Shown piece by piece: positions 1 to 6,582 of a stretch of DNA of 10,395 nucleotides (its first letter is position 1; each line of letters begins with the position of its first letter). Under the pieces are notes generated by a model. That model saw only the letters and a program-made list of their open reading frames with translations, did no database searches and was not told where the DNA came from. Position numbers and translations under genes: made by a program. Source of the DNA: Anaerolineaceae bacterium (GTDB taxonomy: Bacteria; Chloroflexota; Anaerolineae; JAAYZQ01); contig JAAYZQ010000263.1 in the NCBI GenBank assembly GCA_012514775.1, positions 1 through 10,395 of the forward strand, given 5' to 3'.

Positions 1-252
1 GTACTTCCGCCCACGGCGACCCTCACGGCGACGCCCACCGAATCCGCCACGGAGGTTCCGCCGACACCGACGCTCATCCCCTCGGCGACGGCGACGTCCC
101 TACCGCCCACCGAACTGCCCGAGCTTGCGGCCAGTGCCACCCCGACGCCTACCTGGACGCAGACGCCCACACCTGCCTGGACCGAGAGCGCCACACCGGT
201 GCCGCCGACGGCCACCCCTCCACCGCCCACGGCCACGCCCACGCCGCGACCG
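1..252 (+). repeat. Low-complexity Pro/Thr-rich linker coding repeat
   Basis: Degenerate repeats of codons for Pro-Thr-x-Thr/Ala-Pro (ccc-acg, gcc-acg, ccg-acg) run from the window edge to the start of the propeller. The same style of linker occurs in the lipoprotein at 3726-4043. It is extracytoplasmic spacer sequence, prone to length variation by slippage. Confidence 0.75.
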
Positions 253-1110
253 CAGTGGATCTCCTTCGAGAGCCAGCGCGGCGGAAACAACGACTACGAG
301 ATCATGGCCATGGCCCCCGACGGTTCACGGTTAACCAACCTCACCAATTCCTGGGCCGACGACGTGGCTCCGGCCTGGGCTCCCGGCGGGCGCCGGATCG
401 CCTTTGTCTCCTTTCGAGATACGGCGGCTGGCAAGTGGGGTATGGGCAACGGGGCGATCTATGTTATGCCCTTCGATCCGGCCAGCGGCCAGAGCGGCGA
501 GGCCCACCGGGTGACCGACGACGGGGGCAGCGAGGGCTGGCCCACCTGGTCGCCCGACGGCCAGCGCATCGCCTTCCAGAGCAACCGCGGCGGAAACTGG
601 GACATCTGGATTGCCAACGCGGACGGAAGCGGTCTGGCGCAGCTTACGCGGCACCCGGCGGACGATCGTTACGCTGCCTGGTCGCCCGACGGCTCCAGGA
701 TCGCCTTTACCTCCCAGCGTTCCGGGAACGAGGATGTCTGGGTCCTCGAGGTGCAGGCTGTCCTGACCAGCGGAGATGACTCGAGTGCCGTCAACCTGAC
801 CAATTCGCCGGGCCAGGACCGCTATCCCTTCTGGTCGCCCGACGGCAAGCAACTCACGTTCAATACCAAGCGGGACGGCAACTTTGAGGTCTATATCATG
901 AACAGCGACGGCTCTCAGCCCCGCAACGTCTCGAACTCGCCGAAGAGTGCCGAGGGGCTGGCCGACTGGGCGCCCGGTGGCCAGCGGCTGGTGTTCTACA
1001 GCGATCGCAGCGGCAACAAGGAGGTCTATATCCTGGAGCTGGCCTCTGGGGCCTGGACCAACATCAGCAACCATCCGGCCAGTGACGAGTTCTGCGCCTG
1101 GTCGCCTTGA
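1..1110 (+). CDS. TolB-like (PD40) beta-propeller protein with Pro/Thr linker, 5'-truncated by the window edge
   Basis: The frame is open from base 1, so the N-terminus lies outside the window and 369 codons are visible before TGA at 1108-1110. Residues 1 to about 84 are a Pro/Thr/Ala-rich linker of the kind that holds a domain away from a membrane or cell wall. Residues 85-369 are six TolB/PD40 propeller units with the signature W-[SA]-P-[DG]-G at residues 126, 183, 227, 278, 323 and a final W-S-P at 367. Each unit continues IAF-x-S-x-R-x-G and a D/E-[IV]-[WY] strand. The final unit stops at WSP, but residues 86-95 (WISFESQRGG) supply the missing second half. The ring therefore probably closes by the usual 'velcro' of N- and C-terminal strands, and the protein is not truncated at its 3' end. 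The domain is non-enzymatic and likely mediates protein or ligand binding outside the membrane. What precedes the linker (lipoprotein signal, kinase or other) cannot be known from this window. The DUF2079 gene follows after 10 bp, so co-transcription is likely. Confidence 0.88.
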   Translation, partial: VLPPTATLTATPTESATEVPPTPTLIPSATATSLPPTELPELAASATPTPTWTQTPTPAWTESATPVPPTATPPPPTATPTPRPQWISFESQRGGNNDYEIMAMAPDGSRLTNLTNSWADDVAPAWAPGGRRIAFVSFRDTAAGKWGMGNGAIYVMPFDPASGQSGEAHRVTDDGGSEGWPTWSPDGQRIAFQSNRGGNWDIWIANADGSGLAQLTRHPADDRYAAWSPDGSRIAFTSQRSGNEDVWVLEVQAVLTSGDDSSAVNLTNSPGQDRYPFWSPDGKQLTFNTKRDGNFEVYIMNSDGSQPRNVSNSPKSAEGLADWAPGGQRLVFYSDRSGNKEVYILELASGAWTNISNHPASDEFCAWSP

Positions 1111-1120
1111 GCATCCGGCC

Positions 1121-3541
1121 ATGACGGAACGAAAGCAGCCGCGGCTCGGCGTTCATTGGACGCTGGTCGCAGTCTGCCTTGCGACGGTCGCCTACGCGGC
1201 CTATATGTCCGCCTTTTCTATCGTCAGGCACGATGCCTTTCTGACGAACCGGGCGGATCTGGGCCACTTTGACCAGACGCTGTGGAACACTCTCCACGGC
1301 CAGTTCTTGATCCGCACCGACGGCGGACAGCAGATGATCAGCTTGACCGATCACGTCGAGCCAATCCTGGTTCCCCTGTCGCTCATCTACCTGATCTGGG
1401 AAAACGTGCGGGCGCTCTTGATCTTCCAGACGGCGGCCATCGCCCTGGGCGCGCTGCCGGTCTACTGGCTGGCCCGCGACGAGCTGCTTGGCGCTCGCTG
1501 CTCGCCCTCGGTTGCGCGGCTGGCCGGGTTGGTCCTGGCCCTGGTCTATCTCCTGTTTCCCGGGCTCCAGGCGGCGAACCTGACCGAGTTCCATGCCACG
1601 ACGTTGGTCGTGACGCCCATGCTCCTCGCCTTGTACCATGCTCGCCGCGGTCGGTATGGTCCCATGTGGCTGTGGGCGGTAGTCGTCATGATGGTCAAAG
1701 AAGAGATGACCTTGTTGACCCTGATGCTCGGGCTGTGGCTCTTGTTCATCGGCAAAGCACGCAAGCAAGGCCTGGCGCTGGCCGCTGTGAGCCTGGCCTG
1801 GTGTGCCGTCGCCGTGTTTGTCATCACGCCACAGTATGCTCACATCGAGTATGGCACCGATCAGTCTGTTCACTTCGAGCGCTATGCCGCGTTCGGAGAC
1901 TCGCCCGGCGCCATCGTTCGAACGGTGCTAACCGATCCGGGCCTGGTCTGGCGGACGGTCAGCCAGCCGGATCGAGTCTCTTACTTGTTGGGGCTGCTCG
2001 CCTCGGGTGGCCTGTTCATATCCCTGTTAGCCCCCGAGGTGCTGCTGCTGGGCTTGCCGATCATGGCAGCGAATCTGCTCAGCAGCTACGACGCCATGAT
2101 CTCGGACGCCTATCACTACACGGCGCCCGTGGTCCCCTTTTTCATCGCTGCGACGGCCGTCGGCCTGGCTCGCCTTGCCCGGCTGGCGGGCCGCCGGCAG
2201 CGCGGGCAGGCAGCCGCCGTCCTCGGCGCGGCGGTTGTGCTGGCGGGCAGCCTGGGCTACCATCGCTTCCACGGCTACACACCGCTGGCCAGGAACCTGG
2301 ACTGGCCCCAGGTCACCGACCATCACCGCCTGCTCGAAACCCGCTTCGCCCCCCAGATCCCGCCCGACGCTGTCCTGGCCACGACGGCTCCCCTGTTCCC
2401 CCACCTGGATCACCGGGAGCGCATCCTCCAACTGCCCAGGGTCGACGATGCCACCTGGGTGCTGATGGACGGCGCTTCCTACGCGCAGATGCACCCCGCG
2501 CGGCTGCGGCAGCGGTACGAGGACCTCATCGCCAGCGGGGCCTGGTGCATTGTGGATGCCGCTGATGGCTACGTGCTCCTGGCGCGGCGTGATGAAGCCA
2601 GTGGCGATTGCTTGCGCGAGTTACCCGACGACTTTTACGACTTTGCCCGCGTCGACGACCCTCAGCCCCAGGTCCGGGTGGAGGCCGAGTTCGGGGGGCA
2701 GTGGTGCCTGCTGGGCTATGACGTGATGAACGTCCCTCAATGGCGGCGGGTTGGCCTGCGGTTGTACTGGACCCGAACCGCCGCTGCGCAGGCGCCGGAC
2801 CCGGCCGTGCCTTCGGTCAGGCTCTATCCATTCTGGCTTGGGGAGGGCGGCGAGGTTATCGAGACCCCCGATCAGCGGCCGCTGGTGGAGCCTATCTGGT
2901 ATCCGCCCGAGCGTTGGCGGCCCGGCGAAGTCGTCGTGACAGAGATGATGCCCTGGGATATCGGCCCGGTGTTCCGGCTCGGCGTTGCAGTCCTGGACGG
3001 CGCCGGGCGCCGGCTCCCGGTGCGGATGGAAGCGTCGAGTGAGCCGGCCTACGCTATGGACGGCTCCACCTGGCTGCGGCTCGGCGTCTACCACTGGCAC
3101 GAAGGCCGGGTCCGCGCGTTGGACACCGGTGCGCCGCTGAAGCAGCGGGCAGATGTCGAGTTCGACGGGCGCCTGGCGCTTGTCGGATTCGAATCGCACC
3201 CAACCCGGCTGCGGCCGGGCGACGATCTGGATCTGCGGTTGCACTGGCGGGCCACGGTACGGGTCGAACAGGACTATGCGGCCTTTGTCCACTTGTTGGA
3301 CAGTGCAGGCGAGCGCGTGGCGCAGCACGACGGCCCGGCTAACTTTTACAGTCACTTGCCGACCACCCTCTGGCAGGTCGGCGCGGCCGTGCTGGACCAA
3401 CGCACGCTGTCCTCCGCCGCCAAATTGGCGCCAGGGATGTACGACGTGGTCGTCGGTTGGTACAAGCCTGAAACGGGTGAACGGCTCCGGCTGCCTGATG
3501 GAGGCACCAGCTACCACGTGGCCCGGATCCGCCTGGAATGA
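1121..3541 (+). CDS. DUF2079 family multi-pass membrane protein with C-terminal beta-rich domains (806 aa)
   Basis: The start is the ATG at 1121, just after the upstream stop. The same frame is open earlier (ATG at 947), but that 58-residue extension is Arg/Pro/Ser-rich shadow of the propeller gene. No convincing Shine-Dalgarno is seen, and reinitiation after the upstream stop is plausible. Residues about 11-490 match the DUF2079 pattern: a first membrane helix (12-34), then HFDQTLWNTLHG (49-60), L-T-D-H-V-E-P (75-81), a helix with Q-T-A (103-105), MVKEEMTLLT (191-200) and DAYHYTAPVVPFF (329-341). About nine or ten hydrophobic helices end near residue 380. DUF2079 is a predicted integral membrane family resembling GT-C glycosyltransferases; its substrate is unknown. 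Residues about 516-640 and 680-806 form two soluble beta-rich domains, the second with GDDLDLRLHWRA (700-711) and a Y-x-x-F-V-H-L strand. Typical DUF2079 proteins end without these domains. They are probably extracytoplasmic; a role in surface glycan transfer is inference. Confidence 0.85.
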   Translation: MTERKQPRLGVHWTLVAVCLATVAYAAYMSAFSIVRHDAFLTNRADLGHFDQTLWNTLHGQFLIRTDGGQQMISLTDHVEPILVPLSLIYLIWENVRALLIFQTAAIALGALPVYWLARDELLGARCSPSVARLAGLVLALVYLLFPGLQAANLTEFHATTLVVTPMLLALYHARRGRYGPMWLWAVVVMMVKEEMTLLTLMLGLWLLFIGKARKQGLALAAVSLAWCAVAVFVITPQYAHIEYGTDQSVHFERYAAFGDSPGAIVRTVLTDPGLVWRTVSQPDRVSYLLGLLASGGLFISLLAPEVLLLGLPIMAANLLSSYDAMISDAYHYTAPVVPFFIAATAVGLARLARLAGRRQRGQAAAVLGAAVVLAGSLGYHRFHGYTPLARNLDWPQVTDHHRLLETRFAPQIPPDAVLATTAPLFPHLDHRERILQLPRVDDATWVLMDGASYAQMHPARLRQRYEDLIASGAWCIVDAADGYVLLARRDEASGDCLRELPDDFYDFARVDDPQPQVRVEAEFGGQWCLLGYDVMNVPQWRRVGLRLYWTRTAAAQAPDPAVPSVRLYPFWLGEGGEVIETPDQRPLVEPIWYPPERWRPGEVVVTEMMPWDIGPVFRLGVAVLDGAGRRLPVRMEASSEPAYAMDGSTWLRLGVYHWHEGRVRALDTGAPLKQRADVEFDGRLALVGFESHPTRLRPGDDLDLRLHWRATVRVEQDYAAFVHLLDSAGERVAQHDGPANFYSHLPTTLWQVGAAVLDQRTLSSAAKLAPGMYDVVVGWYKPETGERLRLPDGGTSYHVARIRLE

Positions 3542-3576
3542 CCACCGGCCGGCCAGATCCGGTCATGGGCGGCTGT

Positions 3577-3605
3577 TTGTCCACAGATGGATCACGAGGT
3601 ATAAT
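3577..3605 (+). promoter_or_regulatory. Sigma-70-type promoter for the lipoprotein cluster
   Basis: A perfect -10 hexamer TATAAT lies at 3600-3605 and a TTGTCC -35 element (4 of 6 matches to TTGACA) at 3577-3582, with the optimal 17-bp spacer. It sits in the 94-bp gap after the DUF2079 stop, an AT-richer patch in GC-rich DNA. Transcription would start near 3612, leaving a leader of about 24 nt before the GTG at 3636. Confidence 0.7.
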
Positions 3606-3635
3606 GGCACGACCTGGAGTGGCATTCAATAACCT

Positions 3636-4577
3636 GTGTATAGGCACCAGAGATTGGCAAAGCAACGATCCATTTACCTTTTTCTATTCTGGCTCAGTGT
3701 GCTGAGCCTGTTGGCCGCAGGGTGCACGCCAGCGCGCCCGGCGCCCACCCCAACCCGGACGCGCATCGCCCTGGCCCTGCCCACAAACACCTTCACCCCA
3801 ACGGCCACGCCTCGGCCGACTTTGAGCCCGACTCCGGCTCCCACCGACTCGCCGACCCCTGTTCCACCCACGCCACTGCCGCCAACGCCCACAAGTAGCC
3901 CTCTACCGGCGGCCACCGAGCCGCTTCCAGCGCCCACAGCCGAGCCGCCAGCTGCATCCGCCACCCTGCCTGCCCCTTCGCCCACCAATCCGCCGCAGCC
4001 GACGGTGACACCGGTGCCAGCTGCTCGACCCCCGCTGCCGCCGCGCGAAGGGGGTGAGTGGGACATGGAGGCCGGCTTTATGGCTGGGTCCTCGCCCCTG
4101 GGCGAGAACTGCCCGGGCTGGGCCGTAGCATCAGGCTGGTCGGCCTTTGTGTCGCCCGGGAATCCGGCGTCGTCCTGCCTCAATGAAAACAAGAACCTGG
4201 ACAATGTGCACAGCGGCCAGCGCTCGCAAGAGATTACCTTTGACTTTATCAACGCAGAAGGGGGTATCTTCCGCCGGGCGCAGACCATCCCCGGGCATCG
4301 CTATCGCATCGAGGCCTGGGGCAAGCACATTCGCAGCGCCTCGGCGGTGGTCTTGTCGCTGGGCGTGGACCTTGGCGGTGGAGAGGACTGGCGAGGGGAC
4401 TCGGTAGTCTGGTATCCGTGGGACGAGACGCAAGAGGATGCCTGGGTGCACACGCAGGTCACGGTTCGGGCCACGGGCGAGGCGCTGACCCTGTTCCTGA
4501 AAGGCTACCACCCGGTCGCCGTGCAGGGGGGCGCCACGCTCTTTGACGACGTCCGGGTGTTGGACCTGGGGCCATGA
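3636..4577 (+). CDS. Lipoprotein with Pro/Thr linker and carbohydrate-binding-like domain (313 aa)
   Basis: Translation from GTG 3636 gives a basic N-region, a hydrophobic stretch (residues 14-27) and a lipobox L-A-A-G-C with the lipidated cysteine at residue 30, so this is an exported lipoprotein. TTG at 3654 would shorten the N-region by six residues and is an alternative; neither start has a clear Shine-Dalgarno. Residues 31-136 are a Pro/Thr/Ser spacer. Residues about 140-311 form a compact beta-rich domain with W-D-M-E-A-G-F, N-V-H-S-G-Q-R-S (190-197), R-R-A-Q-T-I-P-G-H-R-Y-R-I-E-A-W (213-228) and the closing A-T-L-F-D-D-V-R-V (300-308). This pattern resembles galactose-binding-like jelly-roll domains of the CBM4/9 type. 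Binding of a surface glycan is inferred and no catalytic domain is visible. Its own promoter lies just upstream, and the downstream ORFs follow closely on the same strand. Confidence 0.82.
   Translation: MYRHQRLAKQRSIYLFLFWLSVLSLLAAGCTPARPAPTPTRTRIALALPTNTFTPTATPRPTLSPTPAPTDSPTPVPPTPLPPTPTSSPLPAATEPLPAPTAEPPAASATLPAPSPTNPPQPTVTPVPAARPPLPPREGGEWDMEAGFMAGSSPLGENCPGWAVASGWSAFVSPGNPASSCLNENKNLDNVHSGQRSQEITFDFINAEGGIFRRAQTIPGHRYRIEAWGKHIRSASAVVLSLGVDLGGGEDWRGDSVVWYPWDETQEDAWVHTQVTVRATGEALTLFLKGYHPVAVQGGATLFDDVRVLDLGP
3726..4043 (+). repeat. Low-complexity Pro/Thr/Ser linker coding repeat in the lipoprotein
   Basis: About 106 codons dominated by Pro, Thr, Ser and Ala in PTP, PTA and PPT patterns separate the lipid anchor from the C-terminal domain. 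It shares style, but no long exact identity, with the linker at 1-252. Confidence 0.75.
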
Positions 4578-4590
4578 TCCTCTTTTGGCA

Positions 4591-4596
4591 GGAGGG
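4591..4596 (+). promoter_or_regulatory. Ribosome binding site of the 35-codon ORF
   Basis: GGAGGG lies 5 nt before the ATG at 4602. It is among the strongest Shine-Dalgarno sequences in the window, and it is the main reason to believe this tiny ORF is, or was, translated. Confidence 0.65.
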
Positions 4597-4601
4597 TGAC
4601 C

Positions 4602-4709
4602 ATGGACAAGATCAGATGCAGGGTCGGCATCACCGCGCGCAATGAGAAAACCAGCATCCCCTGTTTGCTCAACGTTGCGGGCACAGTGCCCCTCAAGGCG
4701 GATAACTGA
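4602..4709 (+). CDS. 35-aa ORF resembling the N-terminal stub of a GT2 glycosyltransferase
   Basis: This short frame has a strong Shine-Dalgarno. Its TGA (4707-4709) overlaps the ATG of the hydrolase gene at 4709 as TGATG, an arrangement typical of translational coupling. The product has 35 residues. Residues 8-23 (V-G-I-T-A-R-N-E-K-T-S-I-P-C-L-L) fit the first beta-strand and helix of family 2 glycosyltransferases, I-x-A-x-N-E-x-x-x-I-x-x-L-L. Everything after residue about 26 is absent: no DxD and no acceptor-side motif. I read it as the surviving 5' end of a deleted GT2 gene, possibly retained as a leader peptide that drives translation of the hydrolase. The resemblance rests on one short motif, so a genuine small protein or chance similarity remains possible. 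Confidence 0.5.
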   Translation: MDKIRCRVGITARNEKTSIPCLLNVAGTVPLKADN

Positions 4710-5500
4710 TGACGACCCAACGGCTTATCGATCGGCCCGAAGTGACGCAGGTGTTGTTCTATCCCCGGCGGGAGGAGGCATGGGAGCATGGACCGTCGAA
4801 CGTTCAGGTGCTCACCGTCCAGGTTGAGGCCGGCATCCACGTCGGTAGCCGTCTCTACCCCGCCGGCCCGGAAGCGCCGCTGATCCTGTACTTTCACGGC
4901 AACGGCGAGATCGCGGCCGACTATGACGACCTGGCTCCGATCTACAACCAGCTGGGCATGAGCCTGCTGGTGGCCGACTACCGTGGCTATGGCGTGAGCA
5001 GCGGCAACCCCACGGCCAGCCACCTCCTGACCGACGCGGTGGTCGTGTTCGACTCGTTGCACGACCTGCTGGCCGACCGGGGGTTGATGCCTGCCAGGCT
5101 GTACGTCATGGGACGCTCGCTAGGCAGCGCGGCGGCGATAGAAGTGGCACGGCACGCCGGCATACGATTGGCCGGGCTCGTCGTCGAGAGCGGTTTCGCC
5201 GACACCTTTGCGCTCCTGGCCCGGCTGGGCTTGTGGGTGCAGGGTGCCGACGAGAAGCGCGATGGCTTTGGCAACGCAGCCAAGATCGCCCAGATCGGCA
5301 CGCCCACGCTGATCATCCACGGCCAGAACGACGTACTCATCCCGCCCGGCGACGGCGAGGAGCTATACCGCCGCTCAACAGCCGCCGACAAACGCCTGGT
5401 CCTGATCCCTGGCGCCGGTCACAACGATCTGATGTGGGTGGGCGAGGTTGCCTACTTTCAGGCGATCGAAGCCTTTGTCGTTGGCGATGCTGCTCTATAA
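4709..5500 (+). CDS. Alpha/beta hydrolase, ABHD/serine aminopeptidase S33-like (263 aa)
   Basis: A complete alpha/beta-hydrolase core is visible. The oxyanion loop is Y-F-H-G-N-G (61-66), the strand-turn V-A-D-Y-R-G-Y-G-V-S-S-G (88-99), and the nucleophile elbow G-R-S-L-G-S has Ser137. The acid is in H-G-Q-N-D-V-L-I-P (Asp208) and the base in G-A-G-H-N-D-L (His238). The HGNG loop and DYRGYG motif place it near the ABHD12/13/17-type and S33-like hydrolases, which cleave ester or amide bonds of small lipidic or peptide substrates; the exact substrate is unknown. No signal peptide or transmembrane helix is seen, so it is likely cytoplasmic. The start at 4709 overlaps the stop of the 35-codon ORF, with only a modest AAGG about 10 nt upstream, consistent with coupled translation. 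The length is ordinary for the family. The DNA glycosylase gene follows after 32 bp. Confidence 0.88.
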   Translation: MTTQRLIDRPEVTQVLFYPRREEAWEHGPSNVQVLTVQVEAGIHVGSRLYPAGPEAPLILYFHGNGEIAADYDDLAPIYNQLGMSLLVADYRGYGVSSGNPTASHLLTDAVVVFDSLHDLLADRGLMPARLYVMGRSLGSAAAIEVARHAGIRLAGLVVESGFADTFALLARLGLWVQGADEKRDGFGNAAKIAQIGTPTLIIHGQNDVLIPPGDGEELYRRSTAADKRLVLIPGAGHNDLMWVGEVAYFQAIEAFVVGDAAL

Positions 5501-5521
5501 AGAGCGCATGTTTGCTGAAAC

Positions 5522-5528
5522 GGAGGGG
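5522..5528 (+). promoter_or_regulatory. Ribosome binding site fixing the start of the DNA glycosylase
   Basis: GGAGGGG lies 4 nt before ATG 5533. The same frame is open from 5233, but only this ATG has a ribosome site, and it yields the N-terminal M-P-E-L-P-E that Fpg enzymes need for catalysis. A possible weak -10 (TATAAA, 5496-5501) overlaps the upstream stop, with TTGTCG at 5475-5480 only 15 bp away, so a private promoter is doubtful. Confidence 0.75.
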
Positions 5529-5532
5529 ATTC

Positions 5533-6327
5533 ATGCCCGAGCTACCCGAGATCACCGTCTTTGCCCATGATATGCAAAAGGAGCTGGTCGGCAGGACGAT
5601 CGGCGCCATTAAAGTGCTTCAGCCCAAGTGCCTGAACGTGCCAGAGGCCGAGTTCAGTTCAGCGTTGACCGGTGCCGAGATTCTCTCGGTCGCGCCTCAT
5701 GGCAAATGGCTACAGGTACGGACAACCCAGGGCTGGCTGCTGCTCAACCTGGGGATGGGGGGCGAAATCCTGTTGACGGATCGAGACCACTTGCCCGAGA
5801 AGTTTCGGCTGATCCTCGACCTGGCCGATGGAGCGTGCCTGGCCATCAACTTCTGGTGGTTCGGCTACGCCCACTTTGCCGCCGACCCGGCCGAGCACCC
5901 CATGGTGGGCAAGCTGGGGCCGCATTTTATGGACCTGTCCCTCGACGACTTCCGGGCGCTCCTGGCCGGACGGCGCGGCGCCATCAAGACCTTTCTCCTG
6001 GACCAGTCGCGGGTGGCGGGCATCGGCAACGTTTACGTCCAGGACCCGCTGTGGAAGGCACGCATCCATCCTCTGCGCCCCATCCCGACCCTGACCGACG
6101 GAGCGATCGAGGCGCTGTACCAGGCTCTGCGCCAGAACTTCCAGGACAGCATCGACCAGGGCGGCTTTTCCTACGAGCAGAACCTGTACGGCCAGAAGGG
6201 AAGTTGGAACTGCTTCGAGGTGGGCTACCGGGAGGGGCATCCCTGCCCGCGCTGCGGCACCGTCGTGCAAAAGATCAAGACGGGTAGCACGGCGAGCTAC
6301 ATCTGCCCGGGCTGCCAGAAGTTATAG
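5533..6327 (+). CDS. Fpg/Nei family DNA glycosylase, MutM-like divergent subfamily (264 aa)
   Basis: Family enzymes excise oxidised bases and cut the abasic strand in base excision repair. Seen here are the catalytic N-terminus P-E-L-P-E (Pro2, Glu3 counting Met), Lys58 in H-G-K-W, the L-G-M-G-G loop (73-77), and the helix-two-turn-helix G-I-G-N-V-Y-V-Q-D-P-L (163-173). A C-terminal zinc finger has Cys238, Cys241, Cys258 and Cys261, ending C-P-G-C-Q. The length (264) equals typical MutM. Two conserved regions are altered. The canonical D-P-R-R-F-G segment, whose Arg fills the gap left by the flipped base, reads N-F-W-W-F-G (106-111). The zinc-finger G-R-S-T-type loop that contacts DNA has lost its Arg (K-T-G-S-T-A-S-Y, 249-256). 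The fold and chemistry look intact, so it is probably active with changed base or lesion preference; that is inference. It lies between the hydrolase gene (32 bp upstream) and a broken ORF (10 bp downstream). A 27-bp piece of it recurs at 7195. Confidence 0.88.
   Translation: MPELPEITVFAHDMQKELVGRTIGAIKVLQPKCLNVPEAEFSSALTGAEILSVAPHGKWLQVRTTQGWLLLNLGMGGEILLTDRDHLPEKFRLILDLADGACLAINFWWFGYAHFAADPAEHPMVGKLGPHFMDLSLDDFRALLAGRRGAIKTFLLDQSRVAGIGNVYVQDPLWKARIHPLRPIPTLTDGAIEALYQALRQNFQDSIDQGGFSYEQNLYGQKGSWNCFEVGYREGHPCPRCGTVVQKIKTGSTASYICPGCQKL
6045..6071 (+). repeat. Copy 1 of a 27-bp direct repeat, inside the DNA glycosylase gene
   Basis: Starting cccgctgtggaaggcacg, this segment encodes P-L-W-K-A-R-I-H-P in the helix-two-turn-helix region. 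It recurs at 7195-7221 with 25 of 27 bases identical: 18 matches, 2 mismatches, 7 matches. The copies are 1150 bp apart in the same orientation. Confidence 0.8.
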
Positions 6328-6337
6328 GGAGGTGTTT

Positions 6338-6582
6338 ATGAACAAGGCGGCAAGGCTCGATGCGCCACTGGCAGAGGCGACGGTCGACTGCTACAACGAG
6401 GAGTGGCTGGAAGTGCCCCAGGATATCCTGGACTCTACGACTTGGCGTGAACGGTCTGAAGGTGGAGATGGCTGTGCATCTGGTATGCCGAGGGGCGGCT
6501 ATCGATCGGCAAGGACTTGGAGCTAGCTGGCGGGTATGGCCTTACCTGCCGTTCCTTCGCTAAAGGAGAAGCATCCACATGA
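6338..6582 (+). pseudogene. Short hypothetical gene, apparently frameshifted twice
   Basis: A strong Shine-Dalgarno (GGGAGG, 6327-6332) overlaps the glycosylase stop and serves ATG 6338. Read straight, the frame gives 62 residues and ends at TAG 6524-6526. The first 32 or so codons have the G/C-rich third positions usual here and encode M-N-K-A-A-R-L-D-A-P-L-A-E-A followed by an acidic stretch. From about 6431 the codon bias collapses and moves to the next frame (N-G-L-K-V-E-M, about 6450-6470), then to the third frame from about 6469. That frame reads W-Y-A-E-G-R-L-S-I-G-K-D-L-E-L-A-G-G-Y and ends in TGA 6580-6582, overlapping the next ATG as ATGA. This is the pattern of one gene of about 80 codons with two indels in the same direction, or of sequencing errors. 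I do not recognise the family. A real 62-residue protein (6338-6526) is the alternative. Confidence 0.5.

Noticed and set aside
331..1122. 263-codon minus-strand frame over the propeller gene
   Set aside because: It is the complement of six clear PD40 repeats; the protein is repetitive only because the sense repeats are.
1282..2565. 427-codon plus-strand frame inside the DUF2079 gene
   Set aside because: The product is Arg/Pro/Gly-rich without hydrophobic helices or motifs, and the overlapping frame matches DUF2079.
2621..3517. 298-codon minus-strand frame over the DUF2079 C-terminus
   Set aside because: No ribosome site, no motif, and Pro/Arg-rich composition typical of a shadow frame.
3538..3566. 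ATGACC / GGTCAT inverted repeat just after the DUF2079 stop
   Set aside because: Six base pairs with a poorly pairing interior and no T-run; not enough for a terminator or operator call.
5492..5505. GCTCT-ATAA-AGAGC hairpin at the hydrolase stop
   Set aside because: Only a 5-bp stem and no T-run, so it is too weak to call a terminator between genes that look co-transcribed.
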